This document shows, piece by piece, positions 53,917-62,807 of a stretch of DNA of 64,000 bases; the first letter of the stretch is position 1; each line of letters begins with the position of its first letter. The notes under the pieces are model-generated. The model had not been told where the DNA came from and searched no databases. It was given only the letters and a program-made list of their open reading frames with translations. The DNA is from an uncultured Helicobacter sp. (GTDB taxonomy: Bacteria; Campylobacterota; Campylobacteria; Campylobacterales; Helicobacteraceae): contig NZ_CANBCA010000006.1 of NCBI RefSeq assembly GCF_947367035.1, positions 1 to 64,000 of the forward strand, written 5' to 3'. The position numbers were made by a program, and so were the translations under genes.

Positions 53917-55746
53917 TTATAATGCGAAATTGTCATAGTCTGTGGAATGATTGGGAGAATTTCCCTTGAATTTTTCCATTGTTGCGCTTGTGTGAGAGTG
54001 AGTATCTTTGCGTTTAACAACTTTATAAAAAGTCTTCCATAGAATCTTACAATCTAGCCAAAAGTTAATATGCTCTACATACCAAACATCTAGGGCAAAT
54101 TTTTCTTCCCAAGAAATTGCATTACGTCCATTGATTTGCGCCCAGCCTGTAATACCCGGCTTAACTTCGTGGCGACGCACTTGTTCTTTGGAATACAAAG
54201 GCAAATATTCTACGAGAAGTGGGCGAGGACCTACAAAGCTCATTTCACCCTTTAGAACATTAAAGAGTTGCGGTAATTCGTCCAAGCTGCTTTTGCGAAT
54301 CCATTTACCTAATTGCGTAAGCCTTGCTTCATCGGGCAACAATTCGCCTTTTTCATCACGCACATCGTTCATTGTGCGAAACTTGTAAATCTTAAAGATT
54401 TTGCCCTCTTTGCCCGGACGCTCTTGCGTAAAAAACACAGGCGAGCCAAGTTTGAAGTAAATCAGCAGGGCAACAAGAAGCAAGAGCGGAGAAAATAGCA
54501 CCAACAAAATAAAGCTCAAGGAGAAGTCCAAAACAGGCTTGATGAAGTTCGCATAGATTTTGTTAGAAATAGATTTTTTTTGTTTGGAGGACAAAACTAA
54601 ATCATACAAAGACAAATAACTTTGCACAATGGAATCCGTGCTAAATTCTGCACAAGTTTTTTCTCTACTTACCTTTCCAAATTTTTCTCTTAAATCTTTA
54701 TTCTTGCTCAATTGTAAAATTTTTTCCGCTAATTGTTCGGAATCACCTATTGGGACTAAGAATCCATTTTTGCCATTTTCAACGACTTCGCGACAACCTA
54801 CCGCATTGGTTGTTATCATCGGCTTTGCCATACTTCCAGCTTCTAAAAGTGTGCGTGGAATCCCCTCACGATAACTTGGTAAAACAAATAAATCACAAGA
54901 TCCTATAAGAGAGCGAATATCATTGCGTTGCCCGAGATAAATAACCGCAGCAGAGCTTTTCAAAAACTCCTCACGCATTGAGGAAATATTGCCTAAATCC
55001 ACTCCACCAACATACAAAAAAATGCAATGCGGATTTTTGGCTTTAAGAATCTCTGCGGCTTTGTAATATTCTCTTACTCCCTTGTGTGCAATGGCACGCG
55101 CTACCATTAGCACCAAGATAGAATCCTTAGAGATTAGCAGATTCAACTCTTGGCTTAGCTTTTGTCGCATTGCGTGGCAGGATTCTTGATTTATCGGTGA
55201 AAAGACTTCTGTGTCAATGCCAGAGCCTTTGATTAATATGACTTTTTCTCGTTTTAGGATTCCTTTTTGCACATACAATTCTAAATCATCATTGTTTTGG
55301 AATAGCACTTTTTGGGCGATTTTAAACGCAATGCGATTGAGAGATTCTATGATGAATCTTAAAGCACGAGATTTTGGACTCTCATCAATATAAAAACTTC
55401 CCAAACCCGTAAGGCTATTAATCACGCAATCCAACCCCGCAATTTTTGCGGCAAAAGAGCCATAAATATTGGGCTTTAGCATAAAGGTATGCAAAATATC
55501 GGGCTTGATATTTTGCAAGATTTTTGTGATTTCTTGAATCGTTTTTAAGGCACTTAGAGGATTGAGGCTTCCTCTGCTAATAGAATAATGGATTGCTTGA
55601 ATGCCAAGAGGGGCAAATTTATCAAAGTCTGCTCCTTTGGGGATTAGCGCAATGACTTCGTGTCCTTTGTCTTGGAGTGCTAGCATAATAGGCAAGCGAA
55701 ACAGATAAAGATTGGAATCCGTGTGTGAGAGAAATAAAATTTTCAT
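53917..55746 (-). CDS. fused PglA-like glycosyltransferase and PglC-like phosphoglycosyl transferase
   Basis: 609 residues in two enzymes. Residues 1-375 are a GT-B glycosyltransferase of the PglA kind ([67 protein letters not shown]). Residues about 395-600 are a monotopic phosphoglycosyl transferase of the PglC kind: membrane re-entrant helix ([20 protein letters not shown]), FKIYKFRTM, the catalytic Asp489-Glu490 in [23 protein letters not shown]. The PGT loads a phospho-sugar on undecaprenyl phosphate and the GT adds the next sugar. In C. jejuni these are two proteins. Likely part of N-glycan or other lipid-linked glycan synthesis. Confidence 0.9.
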   Translation of the reverse strand: MKILFLSHTDSNLYLFRLPIMLALQDKGHEVIALIPKGADFDKFAPLGIQAIHYSISRGSLNPLSALKTIQEITKILQNIKPDILHTFMLKPNIYGSFAAKIAGLDCVINSLTGLGSFYIDESPKSRALRFIIESLNRIAFKIAQKVLFQNNDDLELYVQKGILKREKVILIKGSGIDTEVFSPINQESCHAMRQKLSQELNLLISKDSILVLMVARAIAHKGVREYYKAAEILKAKNPHCIFLYVGGVDLGNISSMREEFLKSSAAVIYLGQRNDIRSLIGSCDLFVLPSYREGIPRTLLEAGSMAKPMITTNAVGCREVVENGKNGFLVPIGDSEQLAEKILQLSKNKDLREKFGKVSREKTCAEFSTDSIVQSYLSLYDLVLSSKQKKSISNKIYANFIKPVLDFSLSFILLVLFSPLLLLVALLIYFKLGSPVFFTQERPGKEGKIFKIYKFRTMNDVRDEKGELLPDEARLTQLGKWIRKSSLDELPQLFNVLKGEMSFVGPRPLLVEYLPLYSKEQVRRHEVKPGITGWAQINGRNAISWEEKFALDVWYVEHINFWLDCKILWKTFYKVVKRKDTHSHTSATMEKFKGNSPNHSTDYDNFAL

Positions 55747-55888
55747 TCTTAACCTTAAAAATTGTAAAAATTTATAAGAATTATAACATTAATAAAAATA
55801 ACGCAAACTTGTTCCTTTGTGTAACAACATTAACAGGTTAAAGAAAGTTAAAAAATACTTTACACTTCATTTTTAAGATTCTGTAATT

Positions 55889-55894
55889 TATAAT
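55889..55894 (+). promoter_or_regulatory. -10 box for the GG-leader protein gene
   Basis: TATAAT, 32 bases before ATG 55927, in an AT-rich upstream region. Sigma-70 type, unlike the sigma-54 promoter of the following gene. Confidence 0.5.
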
Positions 55895-55926
55895 GAAATC
55901 TCAAACTTTTTAAAAAAGGAGCAAAA

Positions 55927-56418
55927 ATGAAAAAATTAATTTTAGGATTCTTATTAATCTTTGGAATCTCAAGCACACTCTTTGCTGAAGTAGATTTCAT
56001 CGCTCTTGCAACCAATGGAGAGTTTAACGAACAAAGTGCGGGTGTGAAAGTTTTAAATGAGGAGGAGATGAGTAAGGTTGTAGGTGGGGCGTATTTGAGT
56101 GGCTATATTCCTAAACACTATGGCGTTGTAAATAATTTAGGGCAAAATATTTATTACACTGCATATTATCATCTTGTTTTGGAAAGTGGCGATACGCCTT
56201 ATTTCAATCTTGGTTCTAACTATTATGCGGCTGTTGCTACAACTTATAACTTTAGAACAAATAGCACTTCTGCCGAAATTGTAAAAATAAACCTTAACAA
56301 TTCAAATGATGTTCAAAGGATAGATAACCAAAACGCAGTTCGTAGCAAGATTAAATCATTTGATAATGTCTATTCTTGGATAAGAGCCGATAAAGTCAAT
56401 ATTAAATATTTCAAATAA
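55927..56418 (+). CDS. exported protein with an internal double-glycine leader
   Basis: 163 residues, SD AAAGGAG. Residues 1-20 are a Sec signal peptide (ending TLFA). Residues 41-54 read KVLNEEEMSKVVGG, the consensus of double-glycine leaders of class II bacteriocins (L..EEM..V.GG). Cleavage after Gly54 would release 109 residues rich in Tyr, Asn and Ser (AYLSGYIPKHYGVV...). A C39 double-glycine peptidase with its own signal peptide is encoded 0.4 kb downstream. GG leaders are normally at the very N terminus and cut in the cytosol by an ABC transporter. Here Sec export first, then periplasmic cleavage, is inferred. Mature function unknown. Confidence 0.75.
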   Translation: MKKLILGFLLIFGISSTLFAEVDFIALATNGEFNEQSAGVKVLNEEEMSKVVGGAYLSGYIPKHYGVVNNLGQNIYYTAYYHLVLESGDTPYFNLGSNYYAAVATTYNFRTNSTSAEIVKINLNNSNDVQRIDNQNAVRSKIKSFDNVYSWIRADKVNIKYFK

Positions 56419-56420
56419 AT

Positions 56421-56437
56421 TTGGCACGCCTTTTGCT
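56421..56437 (+). promoter_or_regulatory. sigma-54 promoter
   Basis: TTGGCACG-CCTT-TTGCT matches YTGGCACGRNNNTTGCW at all but one degenerate position, with correct GG-to-GC spacing. The expected start is near 56448, 24 bases before ATG 56472. In this group sigma-54 (RpoN with FlgR) serves mainly flagellar middle genes. Confidence 0.8.
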
Positions 56438-56471
56438 TACCTTTAATAGATTTTATTTATAAGGATAAGCA

Positions 56472-56747
56472 ATGCAAGTGTATTCTCCATATAGCTTTTA
56501 CTTTAATTCTGCAAATACAGCAAATACTGCCACTTTAGCCGCACAGGAAAAGAATGAAAAATCCATAAAGCAAGATAATGCAAAGACAAAAGAGAATCTG
56601 TATGAATTTATCAAGGAATATTCCAACATTCAAAACCTTGATTCAAGCTTAATTATAGGCAATGACAAACTCCACAAAGGAATGATGGAATATCACGAAA
56701 TTATTAAAAATCAAGCAAAAAATACTCCGATTCCACAGATTCCATAA
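56472..56747 (+). CDS. small Asn/Ala/Thr-rich soluble protein in the C39 locus
   Basis: 91 residues, SD AAGGA. No signal peptide or membrane span. The first 30 residues (MQVYSPYSFYFNSANTANTA...) are polar and disordered-looking, the centre is helical and the end is a Pro-rich PIPQIP. First gene behind the sigma-54 promoter and ahead of the C39 peptidase. It could be an immunity protein, a partner, or a flagellar-exported substrate. Family unknown. A distant similarity of start (MQ, SY) to the protein at 29251 is noted. Confidence 0.65.
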   Translation: MQVYSPYSFYFNSANTANTATLAAQEKNEKSIKQDNAKTKENLYEFIKEYSNIQNLDSSLIIGNDKLHKGMMEYHEIIKNQAKNTPIPQIP

Positions 56748-56850
56748 TGCAAACCTTGCTTAAGGAATCTAAAGAAAATAAGAATAATCAAGGAGAATAA
56801 GGATACAATTACAATCTATAAAAATATTTCATCTTAATTCAAGGATTCTC

Positions 56851-57408
56851 TTGCACATTCTTATCCTTGTGCTTTGTTGCGTTCATTTAGCTTTTGGCTT
56901 CTGCGTTCAATCCCTCCAAGAGCTCCACAATCAAAATGTAATCCGACAGCAGTTTGAGGAATCTTGCGGAGCTTCTGCTTTAGCTACTTTACTTAATCTC
57001 TTTGAATCTAGACAATACAGCGAACAAGATATACTTGCTTTTTTAAACCAAAAAACAGATATGTTAAGTTTCCAAGAACTGCAAAAGGTAGCCACTATTT
57101 TGGGATATGATACAAAGGGATTCCAACTTTCAAGAGAGATTTTACAACGCACCGCTTATCCTTTACTTGTCAGAATAGAAAATGACCCTAGATTTCCTCA
57201 TTTTGTAGTGATTGTAAATTTTAAAGGAGATTTTCTTAAAGTCTTTGACCCAAATTTTGGAGAATATATTAGTAGTAAGAAAGAATTTTATTCTATTTGG
57301 GATAGGAATCACATAGGAGGCTACGCACTTGTAGTTACAAACAAAGAAAATTCTAAACCTATGATAAAAGATTTAAAGTTTCCTAGTGAAGTGTTTTTTG
57401 GCAAATGA
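56851..57408 (+). CDS. secreted stand-alone C39 (double-glycine) peptidase
   Basis: 185 residues from TTG 56851, AAGGA five bases upstream. Residues 1-17 form a signal peptide. The C39 fold follows: oxyanion Gln33, catalytic Cys39 in ESCGASALATLL, catalytic His117 in FPHFVVIV, and Asp133 in VFDPNFGEYI. These are the bacteriocin-processing residues normally found as the N-terminal domain of ABC exporters, but no transporter part is present. Related stand-alone periplasmic C39 proteins exist in other Gram-negative bacteria. Its likely substrate is the GG-leader protein at 55927. An active triad is seen and activity is inferred. Confidence 0.85.
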   Translation: MHILILVLCCVHLAFGFCVQSLQELHNQNVIRQQFEESCGASALATLLNLFESRQYSEQDILAFLNQKTDMLSFQELQKVATILGYDTKGFQLSREILQRTAYPLLVRIENDPRFPHFVVIVNFKGDFLKVFDPNFGEYISSKKEFYSIWDRNHIGGYALVVTNKENSKPMIKDLKFPSEVFFGK

Positions 57409-57488
57409 TGAAGTAAAAGCCTTTATGTCTGAATCGTCTTGATTGCGCTTAGATATGTTATAATTTGAGAATTTTTAAGGAGAGTGCA

Positions 57489-57968
57489 ATGGACGAAGAT
57501 ATTATCAAGCCTGAAGAAGAAGACTTTTTAAGCAAACCAGATGCTGATACAGTCTTGCAAAAGGCGTGTTTGAATATTGATTTAAATAATGGCACAATCA
57601 AAGAGCAAAAATATGGTAAATCCGCTGTTCTTTTAGAGACAAGTAGCAAAATGGTAGTGGATAAACAAGGATTGATTCATTCAGGAAATTTGTTTTCAAG
57701 TGCTGCATATAGTGCGCTCTTGGCAGTTAATAATCCTAATGGAATCGTCATTGGTGCGGAAGTGAAGTTTTTAGCACCTATTGAATTGGGTAATGAGGTG
57801 TTATTTCGTGCAGAAACCTTGCAAGAGGATACGAAAAAGCGAGAAGTTAAAGTGGAAGGATTTGTGCTAGATATTAAGATTTTTGATGCGATGTTTTATA
57901 TTGCGGTGTTTGACAAGCACGTTTTGAGCTTGCATATCACAAAAGAAATGGAAAAGAAAATGGGATAA
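57489..57968 (+). CDS. hotdog-fold thioesterase-like protein
   Basis: 159 residues from ATG 57489 (SD AAGGAG). An ATG-like start further upstream at 57465 would lie at the transcript start given the TATAAT at 57459-57464, so it is rejected. Hotdog features: IHSGNLFSSAAYSALLAVN helix and GIVIGAEVKFLAPIELGNEVLFRAETLQED. It probably hydrolyses an acyl-CoA or acyl-ACP. HP0420-like. Substrate unknown. Confidence 0.82.
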   Translation: MDEDIIKPEEEDFLSKPDADTVLQKACLNIDLNNGTIKEQKYGKSAVLLETSSKMVVDKQGLIHSGNLFSSAAYSALLAVNNPNGIVIGAEVKFLAPIELGNEVLFRAETLQEDTKKREVKVEGFVLDIKIFDAMFYIAVFDKHVLSLHITKEMEKKMG

Positions 57969-58010
57969 TCCCAAAGAATCTTAATCAAGAATTGTGAAGA
58001 AAGAGAGTTT

Positions 58011-58790
58011 ATGCGAGTAGATTTACACAATCATACAAGCCTTTGTAACCACGCGACAGGCACAATGGAAGAATATGTCTTACAAGCCATTAAAGAAAAA
58101 ATTGATGTTTTTGGGTTTTCTTGCCATAATCCTATGGCATTTGATAGGCAATATCGTATGGATTTTCAAGATTTACCCTTTTATCTTGATGAGATTAACC
58201 GATTAAAAGAAAAATACAAGGGGAAAATTGAGATTTTAACGGCATTAGAGATTGATTTTTTGCCTACTTTTATGGATGAGAAATTACTTGGCTTACCCTT
58301 AGATTATAGAATCGGAGCAGTGCATTTTCTAGGCAATTGGGGGTTTGATAATCCTGAGTTTATTCGGGAATATTCCAAACGTGATATTAATGATTGCTGG
58401 AGTGAATATTTCAAAGCCACAGAAATGTTAGCAAAAAGTGGGAAATTTGATATTTTGGCACATATGGATTTGTTGAAAATCTTTAATTATCGCCCAACAA
58501 AAGATTTGCGCCTACAAATAGAATCCGCACTCAAAGCGGTCAAAAAAGCTAATATGTGTATAGAATTAAACGCAGCAGGGTTTCGCAAAGAAGTTCAAGA
58601 GCAGTATCCAAGCTTAGAGATTCTGAAAATGGCTTATGCGTTAGAGATTCCAATAAGTTTTGGGAGTGATGCGCACGCAGTGGAACAAATTAACTTCAAG
58701 CGGTTAGAGTTAGAACTGCTCGCTAAAGAGGCAGGTTACACCCAATGCGCAGTTTATCGGGAAAGGGAACGAGAGCTGGTAGAGTTTTGA
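58011..58790 (+). CDS. PHP-family histidinol-phosphatase-like protein
   Basis: 259 residues. Metal-binding PHP motifs: DLHNHTSLCNHATG at 4-17, GFSCHNP, EIDFLP, LAHMDLLKIF, ELNAAGFRK, SFGSDAHAVEQI. Trinuclear-metal phosphatase layout. It likely acts as HisJ/HisK-type histidinol phosphatase in histidine synthesis, but other PHP phosphatases cannot be excluded. 40 bases after the hotdog gene, probably the same transcript. Confidence 0.85.
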   Translation: MRVDLHNHTSLCNHATGTMEEYVLQAIKEKIDVFGFSCHNPMAFDRQYRMDFQDLPFYLDEINRLKEKYKGKIEILTALEIDFLPTFMDEKLLGLPLDYRIGAVHFLGNWGFDNPEFIREYSKRDINDCWSEYFKATEMLAKSGKFDILAHMDLLKIFNYRPTKDLRLQIESALKAVKKANMCIELNAAGFRKEVQEQYPSLEILKMAYALEIPISFGSDAHAVEQINFKRLELELLAKEAGYTQCAVYRERERELVEF

Positions 58791-58885
58791 TTCTAAAATT
58801 AAAATAAACTCAATAAAAATTAAGTAAAATTGCGCTAAATTCTCATCTCTTTTTACTTTTATATACTTTTGAGTTTGGGAGCTTG

Positions 58886-58985
58886 TGGAGGGTATATGTC
58901 GCTGGTGGGCATCGTGGGCTTCAAACCCATTTGAGCGGATAGGTGTCTATTTGCTGGAGAGTTCGATTCTCTCACCCTCTCGCCA
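58886..58985 (+). tRNA. selC: tRNA-Sec (anticodon TCA)
   Basis: About 100 bases including encoded CCA. Anticodon loop CTTCAAA with TCA, T arm GAGAG-TTCGATT-CTCTC, and a nine-pair variable arm (AGCGGATAG with CTATTTGCT) are typical of tRNA-Sec. Seven acceptor pairs can be formed (GGAGGGT side with ACCCTCT), the first being G-U, plus a terminal U-C mismatch. It inserts selenocysteine at UGA in SECIS-bearing mRNAs. It stands between the PHP gene and ftsK. Confidence 0.88.
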
Positions 58986-59038
58986 CTTTTAAAGTATTTT
59001 AAGGAATTACTATCAAAACAAATTTTTTAAAAACTCTA

Positions 59039-62000
59039 TTGACACGATTTTTAAAGAACAAAACTTCTTATAAAACACAACTAGTTTCTATGTGTTTAGT
59101 CTTTGGGATTCTAACTATTCTAGGTCTTGTGGAATCCTTTGCATTCTTAAAACCACTAACGCAAGCCCAAGCGTGGCTTTTTGGATATTTGGGTTATATT
59201 TGGCTTTTTGTAGCCGCATTTTTTATTTATCAGACAAAAAGTCCATTAGATTTTAAAAATACCCGATTTTTAGAAAAAACACTTGGTGTTGTCATTGGTA
59301 TTTTTGCCTTGCTTGTATTGCAGGGCTTGTTTTTTAAACAAGCAGGTATTTTAGGAATCGCATTTAATAGTGTGCTTGCACCTGTTATTACGCATTTGGG
59401 TATCTTTGTTTTGGTTTTGCTAAGTTTTGCTTTTAGTGTGATTTTATACAGCGGAAAGTCATCCAAAGAGTTGATTCAAATGCTTTTGAAAGATTTGAAA
59501 GAAGACTTAAGGAAAAGTCAAATTCCAAAAGAAAAAATGATTAAAAATAAAGAAGGTTTAAAAAATCTTTACTTACAAATTAAAGCGTTTTTTACATTGC
59601 CAAGCCAAACCAAAAAAGCAGATTCCAAAGATACTTTGCAAAAAGAAGAAACACAAAATGTGCAACTCACAAACAAAGTGCAAGAATCTTCACACACACA
59701 TTTATCTTTTACCAAGACTCCTAATGCTCCACGTTCTCTCACTTTAGAAGAACTCATTGAGCAAAGTAAAAACAATCCACCTCCTCCGAATTTTGCTTTT
59801 AAGCAAAATGATATAGAGGAAGACAAAGAAGAGGAAAGTTCCGAAGAAGAGAAACACGAAGATTTCAATACTAAACCACCTTTTGAATCTGAAATAGATG
59901 AATTAAGACAAGACGTAGAATTGCTCGCAAGAGAAGATAATCCGCTAGAGAATCTCTCTACAGAGCAAAACACGCCACAAATTCGTATTGTTAGCCCGCA
60001 AGAGGCAAAACAACAAGATTTTGAACCAATAAAATTTCAACTAGAATCTATGGCAAATTTGGAGAATTTTAAACGTTTTGAACAAAACCATTTCTATCCA
60101 AAAGAATCCAAAGAAGAGGTGATTAAACTGATTAAAAAGGAAGAATATGAAAATGTGCGTTCTTTATGCTCGCAGAATCTTGAGCCAAGTTTTGCGCACA
60201 AAGAGGCGATACAAGATTCCATATCGGTAGAATCTACTAAACCAAAATTCATTAAAGCCTATCCCAAAAACCTCTATGCTGCTACACCCTTTAGTGCATA
60301 TTATGACAAAAAACCTGTAGGAACACGTGATGGTCTTGTGAAAAATAATCCTATCAATAGAAATTATATTCAAGATTCCTCTTGCGTGAAAGAATCGGAA
60401 TTAGATAATGTGCCTAGCACAATTTTTTATTATGGTAATATTAAAAGCACGCGCCCGATCCAAGCACAAGAGATTCAACAAATTTCGAGAGAAACTACAC
60501 AAGAAAGCTTAAAAGAATCTCCCAATACAACTTCTTTACAAACAGAACCTGCCGAAATTAATCATATTATTCGGCAAGTGATTCAAGAATTTATGGATTC
60601 TCAAGCCACACAAAAATCGTTAGAATCTAAGGAATCTTGGGAGAAATCTAATCAAGAGATTGCAGAAGAAAATCAAGTATCACAAAATCAGCATTCTAAA
60701 GAAGATACGCTTTTTGGAATGCAAGATGTAAAGCAATCTTTAGCAACTCATCTTGCAACGCAAGATGAAACTATCACAAAGATTCTAGATTTGCAGGCTT
60801 TAAACTATACTCCTTCAAGTTTTAGCACAAAGAATATTCCTAGTTATGGTTATCGTTTTGAGGGTAAATTAGAGAAAAAAACAAATGCGCTAGAATCACA
60901 AAGTCCTATCATACCCTCTCATTTCTCTCCGCCAACTTTGGAAGAAAACCCTAAAAATACCGAATCTCTCGCCTCTGAAGTTATCAATTTATTTGATAAT
61001 TCTAAGGAACACAGAGCAAAGCAAAATGTAAAAATACAAGGGAAAGAATCTCTTGCTCCTACACAAACAGCTCAAGTGGAATCTTGTGTGCCTTTTGCAA
61101 ATCAAACTCATTTGGAATCTTTGCGAGAGCAGGAAGCAAGAGATAAGCAGATTTCTAGCCAGATAATAGAATCGCAAAGGGGATCTTCTGATAGACAAGA
61201 GAATATTTCACACCCATTAGATAAAGGAGAATCTCGCTCACTCGTAAAATCTATTCCAGAGAATGAAAGTCTTTTGGGAACATTAGATATTGCAGAAGCA
61301 CCACAAAGTAAGGAATCTCAAGATTTCATTTTGCCCAAATTAGAGTTTTTGCAAGCACCACAAGAGGAACGTGTGGAGATTGATGAGGGAGAAATTGACC
61401 GCAAGATTAATGATTTGCTTGGTAAGTTACGAATGTTTAAAATTGAAGGGGATATTGTAAGGACTTACTCGGGTCCTATTGTTACGACTTTTGAATTTCG
61501 TCCAAGCCCAAATGTTAAAGTTTCACGCATTTTAACCTTGCAAGATGATTTAGCAATGGCATTGCGTGCCAAAACGATTCGAATTCAAGCGCCTGTGCCA
61601 GGTAAAGATGTTGTAGGGATTGAGATTCCAAATCAACAGATTGAAACCATTTATTTGCGTGAAATTTTAGAACATCATTTATTTGCAAATTCTACTTCAC
61701 CTTTAACACTTGCGTTAGGTAAAGACATTGTAGGGAATCCTTTTATCACGGACCTTAAGAAACTCCCTCATTTGTTAATTGCAGGAACTACTGGGAGTGG
61801 AAAGAGTGTGGGAATTAATGCGATGATTCTCTCGTTGCTTTATAAAAATTCTCCTGATAGATTAAAGCTCATTATGATTGACCCTAAAATGCTAGAATTT
61901 AGTATTTATAATGAGATTCCACATTTGCTAACTCCGGTGATTACGCAACCCAAAAAAGCAATTATTGCGCTAGAGAATACGGTAAAAGAAATGGAGCGAA

Positions 62001-62710
62001 GATATGCGCTAATGAGCGAAGCAAGGATTAAGAATATTGAGGGGTATAATCAAAAAGCAGAAATTGAAGGATTCGAACCTTTCCCTTATATCGTGGTAAT
62101 TATTGATGAATTGGCAGATTTAATGATGAGTGGAGGCAAAGAAGCCGAAGTCTCTATTTCTCGTCTTGCTCAAATGGCACGTGCAAGTGGAATCCACCTC
62201 ATTGTTGCTACGCAACGCCCAAGTGTAGATGTTGTAACGGGGCTCATTAAAGCTAATTTACCCTCACGCATTAGTTACAAAGTGGGACAAAAAATTGATT
62301 CCAAAGTTATTTTAGATAGCTTTGGTGCAGAATCATTGCTTGGACGTGGGGATATGCTTTTCACGCCTCCTGGTGGTGGAATCGTGCGTTTGCACGCTCC
62401 GTGGAGTACTGAAGCAGAGATTGAAAAAATTGTAGATTTTATTAAATCCCAACGCCCTCCACAATATGATGAAAACTTTATGCCAAGTGAAGATGAAGTT
62501 TTAGGATTGCGTGCAGAGGGGGAAACAGATGAACTTTATGAGGAGGCTAAACGCATTATTTTAAGTGATGGCAAAACTTCTATTAGTTATATTCAGCGAA
62601 GACTCGGAATCGGCTATAATAAAGCGGCAAATATTATTGAGCAGATGCAAGCAAGGGGATTCTTAAGTGAGCCTAATTCAAAGGGTATGCGTGAGATTTT
62701 GGGTAATTAA
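59039..62710 (+). CDS. ftsK: DNA translocase FtsK
   Basis: 1223 residues from TTG 59039. Four N-terminal membrane helices (about 15-145), a very long Ser/Gln/Glu-rich linker (about 160-770), then the motor: Walker A GTTGSGKS (Lys922), Walker B VVIIDELADLM, ATQRPSVDVVTGLIKANLPSRI, and the C-terminal winged-helix gamma domain (ISYIQRRLGIGYNKAANIIEQM). Pumps chromosome ends across the division septum. The only good SD (AAGGA, 59001-59005) points to ATC 59012, not to the TTG, so the start is uncertain. Confidence 0.94.
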   Translation: MTRFLKNKTSYKTQLVSMCLVFGILTILGLVESFAFLKPLTQAQAWLFGYLGYIWLFVAAFFIYQTKSPLDFKNTRFLEKTLGVVIGIFALLVLQGLFFKQAGILGIAFNSVLAPVITHLGIFVLVLLSFAFSVILYSGKSSKELIQMLLKDLKEDLRKSQIPKEKMIKNKEGLKNLYLQIKAFFTLPSQTKKADSKDTLQKEETQNVQLTNKVQESSHTHLSFTKTPNAPRSLTLEELIEQSKNNPPPPNFAFKQNDIEEDKEEESSEEEKHEDFNTKPPFESEIDELRQDVELLAREDNPLENLSTEQNTPQIRIVSPQEAKQQDFEPIKFQLESMANLENFKRFEQNHFYPKESKEEVIKLIKKEEYENVRSLCSQNLEPSFAHKEAIQDSISVESTKPKFIKAYPKNLYAATPFSAYYDKKPVGTRDGLVKNNPINRNYIQDSSCVKESELDNVPSTIFYYGNIKSTRPIQAQEIQQISRETTQESLKESPNTTSLQTEPAEINHIIRQVIQEFMDSQATQKSLESKESWEKSNQEIAEENQVSQNQHSKEDTLFGMQDVKQSLATHLATQDETITKILDLQALNYTPSSFSTKNIPSYGYRFEGKLEKKTNALESQSPIIPSHFSPPTLEENPKNTESLASEVINLFDNSKEHRAKQNVKIQGKESLAPTQTAQVESCVPFANQTHLESLREQEARDKQISSQIIESQRGSSDRQENISHPLDKGESRSLVKSIPENESLLGTLDIAEAPQSKESQDFILPKLEFLQAPQEERVEIDEGEIDRKINDLLGKLRMFKIEGDIVRTYSGPIVTTFEFRPSPNVKVSRILTLQDDLAMALRAKTIRIQAPVPGKDVVGIEIPNQQIETIYLREILEHHLFANSTSPLTLALGKDIVGNPFITDLKKLPHLLIAGTTGSGKSVGINAMILSLLYKNSPDRLKLIMIDPKMLEFSIYNEIPHLLTPVITQPKKAIIALENTVKEMERRYALMSEARIKNIEGYNQKAEIEGFEPFPYIVVIIDELADLMMSGGKEAEVSISRLAQMARASGIHLIVATQRPSVDVVTGLIKANLPSRISYKVGQKIDSKVILDSFGAESLLGRGDMLFTPPGGGIVRLHAPWSTEAEIEKIVDFIKSQRPPQYDENFMPSEDEVLGLRAEGETDELYEEAKRIILSDGKTSISYIQRRLGIGYNKAANIIEQMQARGFLSEPNSKGMREILGN

Positions 62711-62807
62711 TTTTGCGGAGTTTGTATTTAAAGTTGTAGTTTAAGACAAGTTTTGATAGAATAAAAAATTACACAATATTACATTAATACATTGGAGCAT
62801 ATGGAGA

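Noticed and set aside
53778-54020. An 80-codon minus-strand ORF overlapping the end of the fused glycan enzyme.
   Set aside because: It is out of frame with that gene, has low-complexity Lys/Ile/Asn/Gln content and no SD; treated as a shadow.
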